Shown here: positions 25,294 to 34,427 of the stretch, piece by piece
Layout: each line of letters starts with the position of its first letter
How positions within the stretch are numbered: the first letter of the stretch is position 1
Assembly (NCBI GenBank): GCA_009773515.1
Contig: WSXX01000042.1
Span: 1-41,572, forward strand
DNA: 41,572 nt
DNA from: Bacteroidota bacterium
Lineage (GTDB): Bacteria > Bacteroidota > Bacteroidia > Bacteroidales > Lentimicrobiaceae
Direction: 5' to 3'
Position numbers and translations under genes: made by a program
Notes under the pieces: generated by a model
What the model saw: only the letters and a program-made list of their open reading frames with translations
Database searches by the model: none
What the model was told of the DNA's origin: nothing

Positions 25294-26889
25294 TTATTGG
25301 ATTTGAGCTGCTTTGCGTTTCCTGGCTGCCATGTATCTGATGGATGCATGGACAAAAATTCCGACAAATGACAATATTAATGTCAATTGTCCTGCAAGGT
25401 CAATAAAGCGGTTGCGATCGCGGCCCGGCATGTAAAAGTCAGTGAGTGTGGCCAGACGACCGTCGTTTCGTGTATGACATTCCTTACAGGTTACAGCCTG
25501 AGATGCTGGTGAAACCATGTGATTTACGGGCATGTACATTTCAGTTTGAATAAAATCGTATTTCCCGCTGTAAGGCAGTGGAATATAAGCCATTCCTTCT
25601 TCGATGGAGCGCTCCCAGTCCAGATCGAGCCATAAAGCTCCTTTCCCTTTTTCTTTGTCCCAAAGCTTGGCCTGAATGATGGTAAGATGCTCAGTATCAT
25701 AAGGCTGGCGGCCCCTGTGAACTTTCACAGGAACTATCTTGCTGTTGCGGTCTCTGTATTCGCCGAACAAAGTATTGATTTTCAGAACCGCGCTTAGCGT
25801 ATCAACCTTGTCGGTGATAAGGTGGTGATCAGCGGTTCCGTTAAACCAGAAATACTCAGGTTTAACATTCTTTTCCCATACAAAATCTCCTTTGATGGAA
25901 GTGTATACTATATTACCATCTGCATCAAGCAGTTCATATTCTTTCCCGTCTTTTTTGCGGGTTGCTGTTGCCCAGTCCCAATACATTTTTGTGGCATTAA
26001 CCTTTGCATAAATGGGAATATGGCAGGTCTGACAACCTACTTTAATGGAGTGTTCGTTAAGAATGTTTTTCTGATGCGGGAATTCGGTGTGACAGTCCTC
26101 ACAGTTCAAACGCTGCGTATTGGTTGAAGATACACCATAATAACGTCCTTTCATAACATGGTTTTCAGCAGTATGGCAGTCAACGCAGCTCATGTTGGCT
26201 CCATCAACACCCATATGCACATCAACATCTCTGCCGGCGGTCAGCAACGCAATTTCAAGATCACCATGTTTGACATTGTTTCCACCACCGCCACCAAAAT
26301 GGCAATTTCCGCAATTCTCACTTTTTGGTTGACCCATACTGGCAAGTATTTTCTTAAAATCTGGTCCGTCAGGTCCCATCTCCGGATATCCTGCTCCACC
26401 ACTTGCTTTTTTGTATGTGCCGGTATTGTCATGGCAAACAATACAGTCAATATTAAATGGATTTGTAAAATCAAATGTCTTGTCATTCCAGCCATATCCG
26501 GCGTGGCACTTCATGCAGCTTCCTTCATTTGACTTAACTCCTGTGCAGAAATTATTGATCAGGTTCTTTTTGCCCAGATAGGTAACACCCCTGCCAGGAA
26601 TAAATTCTTCTCTTTCCCATTTAAAATGGGCGCTATGCAGCAACTCTGTACCACGTTCGGTATGGCAGGTAAGGCAAGCCGCAGTCATTTCGTGGGGATT
26701 GCTGAAATCTTTTTGCAAAATCTCCATTTTGCTGTGGTCAACGCCTGACTTATGCTCCTTCGGATATTCCTGCCGAAGTGCTTCAAGCATGCTGTGATCA
26801 GCCCTTGGAGCCCTGAGTGCCACTGTAATAATTATCAGTGGTGCCACAATAGCCAGAAAAAAGGTGATCGCTTTGGTAAATTTTTTCAT
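25294..26889 (-). CDS. Octaheme c-type cytochrome, tetrathionate-reductase (OTR) family, membrane-anchored
   Basis: A 531-residue exported multiheme cytochrome with exactly eight CxxCH motifs: residues 72-76, 125-129, 149-153, 193-197, 235-239, 263-267, 286-290 and 468-472. The wide gap before the last motif matches octaheme OTR proteins, whose Shewanella member reduces tetrathionate, nitrite and hydroxylamine in vitro. An N-terminal hydrophobic segment (8-27) serves as signal or anchor. A second transmembrane helix at about 497-519 followed by a basic tail anchors the C-terminus, which the soluble family members lack. It is first gene of the operon and is followed by a cytochrome b and sulfur-transfer genes, so a sulfur oxyanion is the likely substrate. 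Direction of catalysis in the cell is not shown by sequence. Confidence 0.92.
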   Translation of the reverse strand: MKKFTKAITFFLAIVAPLIIITVALRAPRADHSMLEALRQEYPKEHKSGVDHSKMEILQKDFSNPHEMTAACLTCHTERGTELLHSAHFKWEREEFIPGRGVTYLGKKNLINNFCTGVKSNEGSCMKCHAGYGWNDKTFDFTNPFNIDCIVCHDNTGTYKKASGGAGYPEMGPDGPDFKKILASMGQPKSENCGNCHFGGGGGNNVKHGDLEIALLTAGRDVDVHMGVDGANMSCVDCHTAENHVMKGRYYGVSSTNTQRLNCEDCHTEFPHQKNILNEHSIKVGCQTCHIPIYAKVNATKMYWDWATATRKKDGKEYELLDADGNIVYTSIKGDFVWEKNVKPEYFWFNGTADHHLITDKVDTLSAVLKINTLFGEYRDRNSKIVPVKVHRGRQPYDTEHLTIIQAKLWDKEKGKGALWLDLDWERSIEEGMAYIPLPYSGKYDFIQTEMYMPVNHMVSPASQAVTCKECHTRNDGRLATLTDFYMPGRDRNRFIDLAGQLTLILSFVGIFVHASIRYMAARKRKAAQIQ

Positions 26890-26993
26890 GAGCGTGAATT
26901 TGACGTGTGTTAGCAGTATGTAGTACTTTTTATCAGGATGTGCATTGCTGCTCTCTTTTGAAATACTTGTTTATGACACAATATTTAACGGTG

Positions 26994-27001
26994 CAAAGAT
27001 A
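26994..27001 (-). promoter_or_regulatory. Candidate -7 element for the sulfur operon (TATCTTTG on minus strand)
   Basis: The plus strand reads CAAAGATA. It fits the TAnnTTTG consensus and gives a leader of about 100 nt before the octaheme gene. No convincing -33 box is seen. Confidence 0.45.
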
Positions 27002-27056
27002 GATATATCTATATATGAGATTTTTCCTGGTGCTAATTTAGTGCAGTTCTTAATAG

Positions 27057-27080
27057 ACTGTTAAAAACCTATTTAACAGT
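27057..27080. promoter_or_regulatory. Perfect 9-bp inverted repeat, candidate operator
   Basis: ACTGTTAAA and TTTAACAGT with a 6-bp spacer lie about 56 bp upstream of the candidate -7 element of the sulfur operon. The symmetry and position suit a dimeric transcription factor that responds to the operon's substrate or to oxygen. The remainder of 26890-27194 holds no gene. Confidence 0.45.
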
Positions 27081-27261
27081 AATTTAAGTGTGATTTTGTA
27101 ATTTGGAAACAATATAAATTAGGGGTACGCATGCGCTAAATATACATTGGGAGCTATTGTTGGTTTTTAAAATGATCAATTATTTTCAGTCCCCGTGACT
27201 TTTTTTCCCTTGCCCCCATTTCTCTTTTTTTTCGTGTCAAATCCCGAAAGCTATCTGGACC

Positions 27262-27449
27262 GTCCCTCGTCCCTTTTGCGTCCCTCGTCCCTCCTTCACC
27301 GTCCCTCAACCATTTCTTACTTCTCCTTGTCTCCCCTTCTCCTTGTCTCCGTGTCTTCTTCGGTCTCGACTCCGTTCCGTCCCTCGTCCCTTTTGCGTCC
27401 CTCGTCCCTTTTGCGTCCCTCGTCCCTCCTTCACCGTCCCTCGTCCCTC
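27262..27449. repeat. Two clusters of GTCCCTC heptamers
   Basis: Heptamers GTCCCTC/GTCCCTT occur at 27262-27307 and 27379-27449, with some pairs separated by TTGC or CTTCACC. Between them is CTCCTTGTCTCC-type pyrimidine-rich sequence. The array ends 3 bp from the stop codon of the glycosyltransferase. Frames read through it are low-complexity artefacts. Confidence 0.88.
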
Positions 27450-27452
27450 ATC

Positions 27453-28532
27453 TCAAAACTGCGCTACAAGTTTTCTTAGAAGTAATTTCCGGAACTCTTT
27501 AACGGTGTATTCCTTTTGCATTCCTGTATTTGTTTTTATGATATTTTCAGATTGTTTCCCGATAATCATATTAATGATTTCTTCAGTCACATCAGGGTAA
27601 GATACCGTTTCCACAGTGCCATTTTGAATCCAATCGTTGATTTTATCAGCATTTTCGGGCTTCAGGGTTTTGAGCACCGGCACACCCAACTCTTTAAGTG
27701 CTGCTGCATTACAAAGTTGTTCAAACTGCCCTTTCATAGGGATTACCATTAATTTCTTTCCCATATAAAGTGATTCAGATGGAGTTTCAAAACCTGCGCC
27801 GCAAAGCACTCCTTCAGCCGAAGCCATACTTTTAATAAATGCCTCGTTATTTATGGGTTGTATGCTGATGTTGTTTTCCGTATATGCTTGTTTATTGTGT
27901 TTTGAAAACACCTGCCATTCAACGCCCGGACACAACCTGAGTACTTTTAATATCCGGTTGTCGTGATATGCCGGCAGGTAAACGGTGTAATGTCCCAGGT
28001 TTTCAACCTTCATTTCACGGATTTGTGAACGTATTACCGGTGTGAAAATATTGTCATCATATGCCCTGAAATGAAACCCGTATTTCGCTTTTGCCGGTGC
28101 GTAATTTTTCAGAATAGCTTTTGCAAGCAGATCTTTGCTTTTGGGCCTTGGAGATTGCCTGTTCAATACCGCTGATTGGTGGCTTACCGATACACAATGT
28201 ACATTGCTCAGGTGGCATGCCCAGGCTGAGACGGGTTCAAAGTCATTGATAACCATATCGTAATCCTGCACCGGCAGACTATTGATTTCCGAAAGCAAAA
28301 CTTTAATATAGTTTTTCTTGTAGGTTTCAATTATATCTATCCCTCCTTTGGCTCCAAAAATAAAGCCCAGACCTTTTAACTGATATTTCACAGGATATGG
28401 AAAATCAACCTCTGACTGTGATCCGCTAACCAGAATCTCAACATCATGGTTTTTCATCAGTACCGGAACTATATCGCGCGCCCGGCTCAGATGCCCATTG
28501 CCTGTCCCTTGAATTGCGTAAAGAATTTTCAT
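27453..28532 (-). CDS. GT-B-fold glycosyltransferase (MurG-like)
   Basis: A 359-residue protein of the MurG/UGT-like glycosyltransferase superfamily. The N-terminus MKILYAIQGTGNGHLSRA contains the glycine-rich loop and GHLSR acceptor-site motif typical of these enzymes. The C-terminal donor-site motif is at about 243-252 (CGAGFETPSE). MGKKLMVIPM and QFEQLCNAA follow. The start overlaps by 4 bp the stop of the phosphoesterase gene. The pair probably acts in lipid A or other envelope glycolipid metabolism. The substrate is unknown. Confidence 0.85.
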   Translation of the reverse strand: MKILYAIQGTGNGHLSRARDIVPVLMKNHDVEILVSGSQSEVDFPYPVKYQLKGLGFIFGAKGGIDIIETYKKNYIKVLLSEINSLPVQDYDMVINDFEPVSAWACHLSNVHCVSVSHQSAVLNRQSPRPKSKDLLAKAILKNYAPAKAKYGFHFRAYDDNIFTPVIRSQIREMKVENLGHYTVYLPAYHDNRILKVLRLCPGVEWQVFSKHNKQAYTENNISIQPINNEAFIKSMASAEGVLCGAGFETPSESLYMGKKLMVIPMKGQFEQLCNAAALKELGVPVLKTLKPENADKINDWIQNGTVETVSYPDVTEEIINMIIGKQSENIIKTNTGMQKEYTVKEFRKLLLRKLVAQF

Positions 28533-29386
28533 TGATGATTCATATTAAATTCGAGCAACATATTGTTAAATATCTTTGCGGTATCAATGTCTTTTTCATC
28601 TTCCTCGGATTCCATCTTCATTTTTTCGCTGTCAAACTTACTGAATTGATAGATTGACCATTTGCCATCTGTATATTCCAATGAAGATAGATTTTCAACC
28701 CAATCGCCTGAATTCATGTAAATTATGCTTCCTTCTTCCGTGGAGATGGTTTTGATTTCAGGATGATGTATGTGGCCGCATATTACATAATCGTACTTGT
28801 TTTGTATTCCGATTTCAGCACTGGTTTGCTCAAAATTATTGATAAATGCCACCGCAGACTTCACGCTTTGCTTGATTTTCTTTGATAGTGATAGTTTTCC
28901 TCTTTTTAAAATATTGTGTGATATAAAGTTAACGAAACTGTTTATCAGGATCAGAATATCATACCCTTTTGAACCCAGTTTTGCCAGCCACCTTGAGTAT
29001 TGCATGGTCACATCAAAAACATCTCCATGAAATATCCATGCTTTCTTGCCATCATCAAGATTAAGTACCACTTTGTTGACAATACTGAGTGCGCCCATTT
29101 TCATGCCATCAAATCTCCTCAGCATTTCATCGTGATTGCCGGTAACATAATAGGTTTTTGTTCCGTTTCCGATCCATTTCATCAGATGCTTCACAACTTT
29201 CATGTGACTGCCCGGCCAGTATGTTTTACTGAACTGCCAGATGTCAATTATATCACCATTCAGAATAACTGTTCCGGGTTTGATGCTTTTCAGATAATGG
29301 AGAAGTTCCCTGGCCTGACATCCGTAAGTGCCCAGATGAACATCTGAAATCACCAGCACATCTACGCGCCTCTTTTTTTCCTTCAT
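28529..29386 (-). CDS. LpxH-like metallophosphoesterase (UDP-2,3-diacylglucosamine diphosphatase family)
   Basis: A 285-residue calcineurin-like phosphoesterase. Metal-site motifs are SDVHLG (D15, H17), NGDIIDIW (D45), TGNHD (N84, H85, D86), the family-specific HGDVFD and GHIHHPE near residue 200. A basic, hydrophobic insertion (about 130-180) is as in membrane-associated LpxH-type enzymes. It could hydrolyse UDP-2,3-diacylglucosamine in lipid A synthesis. However, Bacteroidota often have several paralogues, so the precise substrate is not certain. It is translationally coupled to the glycosyltransferase. Confidence 0.85.
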   Translation of the reverse strand: MKEKKRRVDVLVISDVHLGTYGCQARELLHYLKSIKPGTVILNGDIIDIWQFSKTYWPGSHMKVVKHLMKWIGNGTKTYYVTGNHDEMLRRFDGMKMGALSIVNKVVLNLDDGKKAWIFHGDVFDVTMQYSRWLAKLGSKGYDILILINSFVNFISHNILKRGKLSLSKKIKQSVKSAVAFINNFEQTSAEIGIQNKYDYVICGHIHHPEIKTISTEEGSIIYMNSGDWVENLSSLEYTDGKWSIYQFSKFDSEKMKMESEEDEKDIDTAKIFNNMLLEFNMNHQ

Positions 29387-29816
29387 TTAGTATTTCAGTT
29401 TTTGTGAATGCCCGATAATCGGAGAAAAGGAGATAGCATTGGCTGTGATGTTATATCATCAAACACAATTCTGAGATGCATAAGAAATTTGTTTTTGAAA
29501 AAAGACTTCCTGCAGTGGGCTTTTGTCGTTGTTTGTGGGATGATTGCGGACAGAATGGAATTAAAAGCATTGGCCTGAAAAATTTGTCAAAGCTATTCTT
29601 ACAGTGTAATCTCAATATAAAATATATGTTATGTATATGTTAATTCTCAGGCAGGCTACCTGAAATTTTAATGCGGCAGACTAAATATCTGTATGAGACA
29701 GGGGAAACTTCCGCCATTTAAGGTGAGAAAGCCTGAAAATCAGAAGCTGATTTTATCAATGGCTGATGCTGAATCTATTTACTGAAACGCTGAATAATAG
29801 TGCAAATCCTGATAAT
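29387..29816. other. Intergenic region with one hairpin
   Basis: About 430 bp between two minus-strand genes, with no gene recognised. A perfect hairpin AAAATCAG-AAG-CTGATTTT lies at 29736-29754, about 63 bp after the stop of the AAA+ gene. It has little T-tract on the minus strand, so it could be a weak terminator. Confidence 0.4.
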
Positions 29817-32417
29817 CTATTTTCTGAACCCAACCTGCCTCGAAACGAGCGTATCAGCGTCAGTCAGAAATTCCTGAACATCCTTCAGAATTATCGTTTT
29901 TATCATTTCACCGTTTCTTTGGTCCGTGGCAATCTGGCTCATTCTCAGGTTTTGATTGCGGATCGTTTTTTCAATTACTTTTCTTACAAACCTTCCGTTT
30001 CCGAAATACTGATTGCGGTTGTCGGCCTGAAATCTGAAATATGCTTCGAGGTGATTCAATGCATCTGTTTCGGCTTGCATCCCGGCTTTTGATATCTGCA
30101 CTTTTGCAATTTCCAGAAGTTCTTCGGCTTTAAAATCATTAAAAATCAGATGGCCATCGAATCTTGAACGAAGCCCGGGGTTTGAGTCAAGAAAGTGCCC
30201 CATCTCTTTCGGATATCCGGCAACAATCAACGAAAATTCTCCCCTTCGGTCCTCCATTTGCTTGATGATTACCTCAACGGCTTCCTTTCCAAAGTCATTG
30301 TGGCCTCCGCTGGTCAGTGCATATGCTTCATCAATAAAGAGCACACCACCAATTGCAGCTTCAATCTTGCTCAGGGTTTTAGGAGCGGTTTCACCCACAA
30401 CAGTGCCAATCAGATCTTCGCGGCTGCATTCCACAAGATGTCCGCGTTCAAGAATGCCCAGCGCCTTGTATATCTGAGCAATGATGCGCGCTACAGTGGT
30501 TTTGCCCGTGCCCGGATTTCCGGTAAAAATATTGTTCAGCGAAAGTGCGCTAACTATATCCTTTCCGGTTTCGGAATAATACCTGGCAAGTTTGGCCAGT
30601 TCGCTGATTTCCGTTTTCACACTTTCGAGTCCAGTCATATCTTTAAGCTCGTTGAGCGCCTGCTCCAGCATACGGTCGTCTGCCCTCATCTGTACTTTTT
30701 TCCTGATGTTTTTAGAGAAAAGACCTTCCATATCGCAGAGCAGAATCGTGCATAAGTCCTCCCTCGTCAATTTACTTCCTCCTGAATTTATAACCCTGAT
30801 ACCGAGATTTAGCTGCGCTTCTTCAAGCATCGATTTTACAATTCTCGCATTTCCAAAGCTTCTGGTGCGCTTTCTGTACTGCTCTTCCAGATATTTAAAC
30901 ATCATTGCTGAAACATCATCTGAAAAGACAAGCTGCTTGTGCTTTGCTTCTCTTCTGGCTATCTCCATCAACTCTTCAGGTGTATAGTCAGGGAAATCGT
31001 AAACGTAACGGAATCTCGAACGCAGACCCGGATTAAAATCGAGAAAACCATCCATCTCCTTCGGGTATCCGCATACTATTACAGCAATATCTCCCGGCCC
31101 GTCAGACATTTCGCTGAGCAGGGTTTCTATGACTTCGCGCCCGTAATCTTTATTGTCATCGGCTTTTACGGCAAGTGAATAAGCTTCATCTATCAGCAAA
31201 ATTCCACCCCTGGCTTTTTCAATTACTTCTCTGGTCATTGGTGCGGTTTCACCAATGTAGCGCCCGACAAGCGTGGCCCGACTGGCTTCATATACGGTAT
31301 CCTTTGGCAAAAGCCCGAGATTCTTGTATATCTTGCCCAGCATTTTGGCTATGGTGGTTTTTCCGGTTCCGGGATTGCCACTGAATACTGCATGGAGATT
31401 GATGGATTTCATGGGCTCTATTCCCATTTCATCACGAAGCTTCATGTATTTTATGTATCCTGCATAGTCGTGCAATCTTTTCTTGATGTTTTCAAGCCCG
31501 ACCAGCCCATCCATTTCATGAAAAATGTCTTCTTCTGTCAGACTCCCGTTGAGCAGTGCAGGAACTTCAATTCTGTTGTTTCCCCATATTACTTTATAGT
31601 CATTACTTCCTCTGTCAACCTGATCGGCAACTTTAAAATTTGTTACCGCAATCAGTTTGCCCATAAAAACTACCTCAATCGTGTAATTCCCTTCCTCCCA
31701 GCTTACATTTACCGGATCGCCGCAACCGGCTTCAATAAAGAAGTTATGATTAGGCGGGTTTGGCGTTACATCAACTGTTTTTACCAGATGATGCATCAAT
31801 TGCCTTGCCTCGTTATAATAATTAAAGACAAATTCACCTTTCCATGAGTGTTGGGGAATTTTATTCCTGATTTCAAGCTCCGTCCATATAAACCGGGTTG
31901 CCATACGCTGATATTGCCTGTAATATGACCTTTCAAACTTTTTAGGTTCAGGTACATCGGTATCCTCAAACAGTTTTAGTCCAAAAACTTCAAAGTATGG
32001 GTTTTCGTCATTGATCAATAGCCCTTCATTAATCAGCGTAAAATCAACACTCTCGGCTTTTTCATCGTCAATCCATACCTCCAGACTGTAAGAGCCCGGC
32101 TCCCACTCGTCCTCATCGTAAGGTTCAAAAGTATATTTTAAGGATACAATATTTTCAATGGCCAGAGCGCCAAGCGTTGCTTCATAAGTGTCGAGAATCA
32201 TTTTTTCCGATTTTTCGGAATTGAACCAAATGAAAAATTCGACCTTGCTTTCCCAGTCTTCTTCGTCAAATTTCTTGTTGTAAAGTTTAAGCTCTGCCGT
32301 AATTGAAGTTAATTCAGATTTATCGAAAAGACGCCGGTATTTTTTTTCTGGGCTTAAGCCGCTATCGGCAATGTTAAGTAATTGTAGTTCTTTAATCTTA
32401 TAATTTGAATTGTCCAT
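29817..32417 (-). CDS. Tandem AAA+ ATPase (CbbX/SpoVK/EccA-like) with duplicated N-terminal beta domain
   Basis: An 866-residue cytoplasmic protein. Two AAA+ modules of the CbbX/SpoVK type lie at about 310-560 and 600-850. Each has a Walker A (GNPGTGKTT near 345 and 632), a Walker B (GGILLIDEAYSL; GGVLFIDEAYAL) and a GLRSRF arginine-finger segment. Before them are two copies of a beta-rich domain (about 20-130 and 165-275). Both share a W-x-E/G-F-x-F/W start, an N-x-E-x-x-x-M segment and a W-E-x-G-x-Y-x-x-E-V end. Relatives remodel protein complexes (Rubisco activase CbbX, ESX EccA), so an assembly or disassembly role on an unknown client is likely. It has no obvious operon partner. Confidence 0.88.
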   Translation of the reverse strand: MDNSNYKIKELQLLNIADSGLSPEKKYRRLFDKSELTSITAELKLYNKKFDEEDWESKVEFFIWFNSEKSEKMILDTYEATLGALAIENIVSLKYTFEPYDEDEWEPGSYSLEVWIDDEKAESVDFTLINEGLLINDENPYFEVFGLKLFEDTDVPEPKKFERSYYRQYQRMATRFIWTELEIRNKIPQHSWKGEFVFNYYNEARQLMHHLVKTVDVTPNPPNHNFFIEAGCGDPVNVSWEEGNYTIEVVFMGKLIAVTNFKVADQVDRGSNDYKVIWGNNRIEVPALLNGSLTEEDIFHEMDGLVGLENIKKRLHDYAGYIKYMKLRDEMGIEPMKSINLHAVFSGNPGTGKTTIAKMLGKIYKNLGLLPKDTVYEASRATLVGRYIGETAPMTREVIEKARGGILLIDEAYSLAVKADDNKDYGREVIETLLSEMSDGPGDIAVIVCGYPKEMDGFLDFNPGLRSRFRYVYDFPDYTPEELMEIARREAKHKQLVFSDDVSAMMFKYLEEQYRKRTRSFGNARIVKSMLEEAQLNLGIRVINSGGSKLTREDLCTILLCDMEGLFSKNIRKKVQMRADDRMLEQALNELKDMTGLESVKTEISELAKLARYYSETGKDIVSALSLNNIFTGNPGTGKTTVARIIAQIYKALGILERGHLVECSREDLIGTVVGETAPKTLSKIEAAIGGVLFIDEAYALTSGGHNDFGKEAVEVIIKQMEDRRGEFSLIVAGYPKEMGHFLDSNPGLRSRFDGHLIFNDFKAEELLEIAKVQISKAGMQAETDALNHLEAYFRFQADNRNQYFGNGRFVRKVIEKTIRNQNLRMSQIATDQRNGEMIKTIILKDVQEFLTDADTLVSRQVGFRK

Positions 32418-32650
32418 CTGTAAGTGGTTTCTTCAGTTAAAAAATCAAGTTGGTCTCATTAAAACATCAGATATTTCTGCAATGCTATGCTGCAAAATAA
32501 CTTTTATAACAGGCATTTTTAGCAGGCTGTTTCTGAAAGACTGTCAAATTTACAAATGTTTTTCAGGTAAGTATGGCTCTGAACCAATAAATCAGTAATG
32601 CGGAATAAAATAATGATGAGATGACTATAAATTTTCGGGATGGGTATCGC

Positions 32651-32683
32651 AAAAAAGAAAAAGCCCCCGTTATGGAGGCTTTT
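32651..32683 (-). terminator. Terminator after tRNA-Arg
   Basis: On the minus strand AAAAGCCTCC-ATAAC-GGGGGCTTTTT, then a T-rich tract, directly after the tRNA 3' end. Confidence 0.8.
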
Positions 32684-32684
32684 G

Positions 32685-32758
32685 TGATCCGGAGGCGACT
32701 CGAACGCCTGACCCGCAGCTTAGAAGGCTGCTGCTCTATCCAACTGAGCTACCGGACC
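32685..32758 (-). tRNA. tRNA-Arg (anticodon TCT)
   Basis: A 74-nt cloverleaf. The acceptor GGTCCGG pairs with CCGGATC (one G-T pair). The D-arm has AGCTCAGTTGGATAGAGC. The anticodon loop CTTCTAA gives TCT, and the T-loop is TTCGAGT. CCA is not encoded. Confidence 0.95.
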
Positions 32759-32760
32759 AT

Positions 32761-33324
32761 TAGTCAGCAAATTAATTTAACCTTCTTTGAGAATACCTCG
32801 TAAAGCTATTTTTTGCGGTTGCAAAGGTAAGCAAATTATGAATTATCCCTAATTCAGATGCAAATTGTTCTGAGAAATTCTTTTTAGCCGTTTAAATCCG
32901 GATTTTGCAGGCTTGCTTTCTTTGTAAAGCAGCATACTTGATCCTTGCTGACTTCTTTTTAACAGAATTTATAAACTATGGAATAAATTGAGCTATTCAT
33001 GTTTCGAGATGCATTTCTGTATTGACAAAAGAGAAATTTCAAAATCGCTCAGTTATTCAATCCGGACTATAAATGCTTTATTTCATTTTAATTCCAACTT
33101 TTTTTTATTTTAGCCAAAGATCATCTGTAAGTGGCATAACCCGCATTTTTACAGGTGGTTTTATAGATATTTTGAGTTAATCAGACCTCGGTGTATCTGG
33201 TTTTATGTAAAAAAGTTTGCATTTTAGGTTACTTTTTACTCTTTTTACGATAAACATATGACTAAGCAAAAAGAATTTTTATAAATTAGCAGACTGAGCG
33301 CATTCTGCAGCTAATCTTACTGAA
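32761..33324. other. Intergenic region, no gene recognised
   Basis: About 560 bp of A/T-rich DNA between tRNA-Arg and the response regulator. I see neither a coding frame with signal nor a clear promoter consensus. Short runs such as TTTTTTTATTTTAGCC are not enough to call. Confidence 0.5.
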
Positions 33325-33786
33325 ATGAGAGAGCTTTTATTTACCGATTTTTCTGTTTACAATAAAGGGAAAGTCTATGATTGGGCCGGTAAAACCATTT
33401 TGATTGCTGAAGATACAGATTGCAGTTTTCTTTACCTGAAAACCATTTTGCGTCACACAGCCGCCTCCATTCTCTGGGCTTCTTCAGGGCAGGAAGCCAT
33501 TAACCTTGTAAGAGAACATAAAGAGATTGATGTCATTTTGATGGATATCAACATGCCCGGCATCAGCGGATTTGATGCTACTGTCGGAATTCACAGCATA
33601 AGACCTGAACTACCTGTTATTGCTCAGACTGCTTATGTTCATGATAATGAAGTTGAGCTTTGCTACGCTTCAGGTTGCATTGACTATATTTCAAAACCTA
33701 TTGACAAACACCTTCTGCTCGAAAAACTTAGTGTTTTCCTGGGTGCAGGTGTTCTTAAAAGTGATAAAGAATTTACTGGTCAATAA
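33325..33786 (+). CDS. Single-domain response regulator (CheY-like receiver)
   Basis: A 153-residue receiver domain with a 20-residue N-terminal extension. Key residues are the acidic pair E29/D30 (IAEDTD), phospho-acceptor D74 (LMDINMPG), T102 (AQTAY) and K124 (SKPI). There is no output domain, so signalling must be through protein contact, or the domain acts as a phosphate relay. No histidine kinase lies near it. It is monocistronic, with its own terminator. Confidence 0.92.
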   Translation: MRELLFTDFSVYNKGKVYDWAGKTILIAEDTDCSFLYLKTILRHTAASILWASSGQEAINLVREHKEIDVILMDINMPGISGFDATVGIHSIRPELPVIAQTAYVHDNEVELCYASGCIDYISKPIDKHLLLEKLSVFLGAGVLKSDKEFTGQ

Positions 33787-33831
33787 TGGTTTTTGAAAAG
33801 TGAACAAGGGGATAATTTTTGATTCTTGCAG

Positions 33832-33855
33832 AAGCGGCCAAAAGCCGCTTTTTTT
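33832..33855 (+). terminator. Rho-independent terminator after the response regulator
   Basis: Stem AAGCGGC / GCCGCTT with loop CAAAA and seven T's. Confidence 0.87.
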
Positions 33856-33931
33856 ATGCATTGCTTGTATCATAAGACCTTTTTAATATGAGCATATGCT
33901 CGTAATATCGAAAAATACCCACTTTTGGCTA

Positions 33932-33962
33932 TTGTGCACCTTATAGCGAGTGCATACTTTTG
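33932..33962 (+). promoter_or_regulatory. Candidate promoter with TACTTTTG very close to the start codon
   Basis: TACTTTTG (33955-33962) with ATTG around 33931-33934, 20 bp upstream, matches the Bacteroidota consensus. The predicted transcription start would fall at about 33967-33970, right on the ATG, which implies a leaderless mRNA or a later start codon. Confidence 0.5.
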
Positions 33963-33966
33963 CCGC

Positions 33967-34338
33967 ATGATAACAAGAATATCACCGGACAGAATTTTCT
34001 CACGTATTTTCAGCCTTATGCTGATCGTGCTTTTCGGCTGGTATTTTGCCTCGGTCACAGTCAATTTTCATACCCATCTGGTCAACGGAGTTGAAGTTTC
34101 TCACTCTCATCCATACAACGACGACAATCCGCACTCTCCGGTAAAGGGCCATAAACACAGTACATCATGTTATTATTTGTCAATCTATTCCGGAGGTTCC
34201 TGTCTTGTAAATCCGGTTTTTAAGTTTGACCCTCTTGTCATTTATCAGCAATCAGATCTTCCCATTGAACCAGAGTCTGTTATTCCCGAGCATTTCTTTG
34301 GTTCCGGTCATGGATTGCGTGCCCCTCCCTTGTCATAA
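33967..34338 (+). CDS. Histidine-rich membrane/periplasmic protein
   Basis: A 123-residue protein from ATG 33967. An upstream in-frame TTG at 33925 lies inside the promoter, so I do not use it. One hydrophobic segment (about residues 15-30) anchors or exports it. The following region is rich in His: FHTHLVNGVEVSHSHPY, then HSPVKGHKHSTSC. These spaced His residues could bind Zn, Cu, Ni or Co in the periplasm. It sits 90 bp upstream of a TonB-dependent receptor on the same strand. The two are probably co-transcribed. No named family is recalled with confidence. Confidence 0.7.
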   Translation: MITRISPDRIFSRIFSLMLIVLFGWYFASVTVNFHTHLVNGVEVSHSHPYNDDNPHSPVKGHKHSTSCYYLSIYSGGSCLVNPVFKFDPLVIYQQSDLPIEPESVIPEHFFGSGHGLRAPPLS

Positions 34339-34427
34339 TCTTTTTTCTGCTATTTATCTTTTGTTCTGTTGCATGGGTGCTTTATGCCCATACCGACAGG
34401 TATTTACAACTTGTTTAACTCAATCAA

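Noticed and set aside
27195-27600. Plus-strand frames rich in Pro/Ser/Arg over the GTCCCTC arrays
   Set aside because: Low-complexity translations of the heptamers, and partly antisense to the glycosyltransferase.
30195-31847. Several long plus-strand frames opposite the AAA+ gene
   Set aside because: Antisense shadows of a strongly conserved ATPase; no motif of their own.
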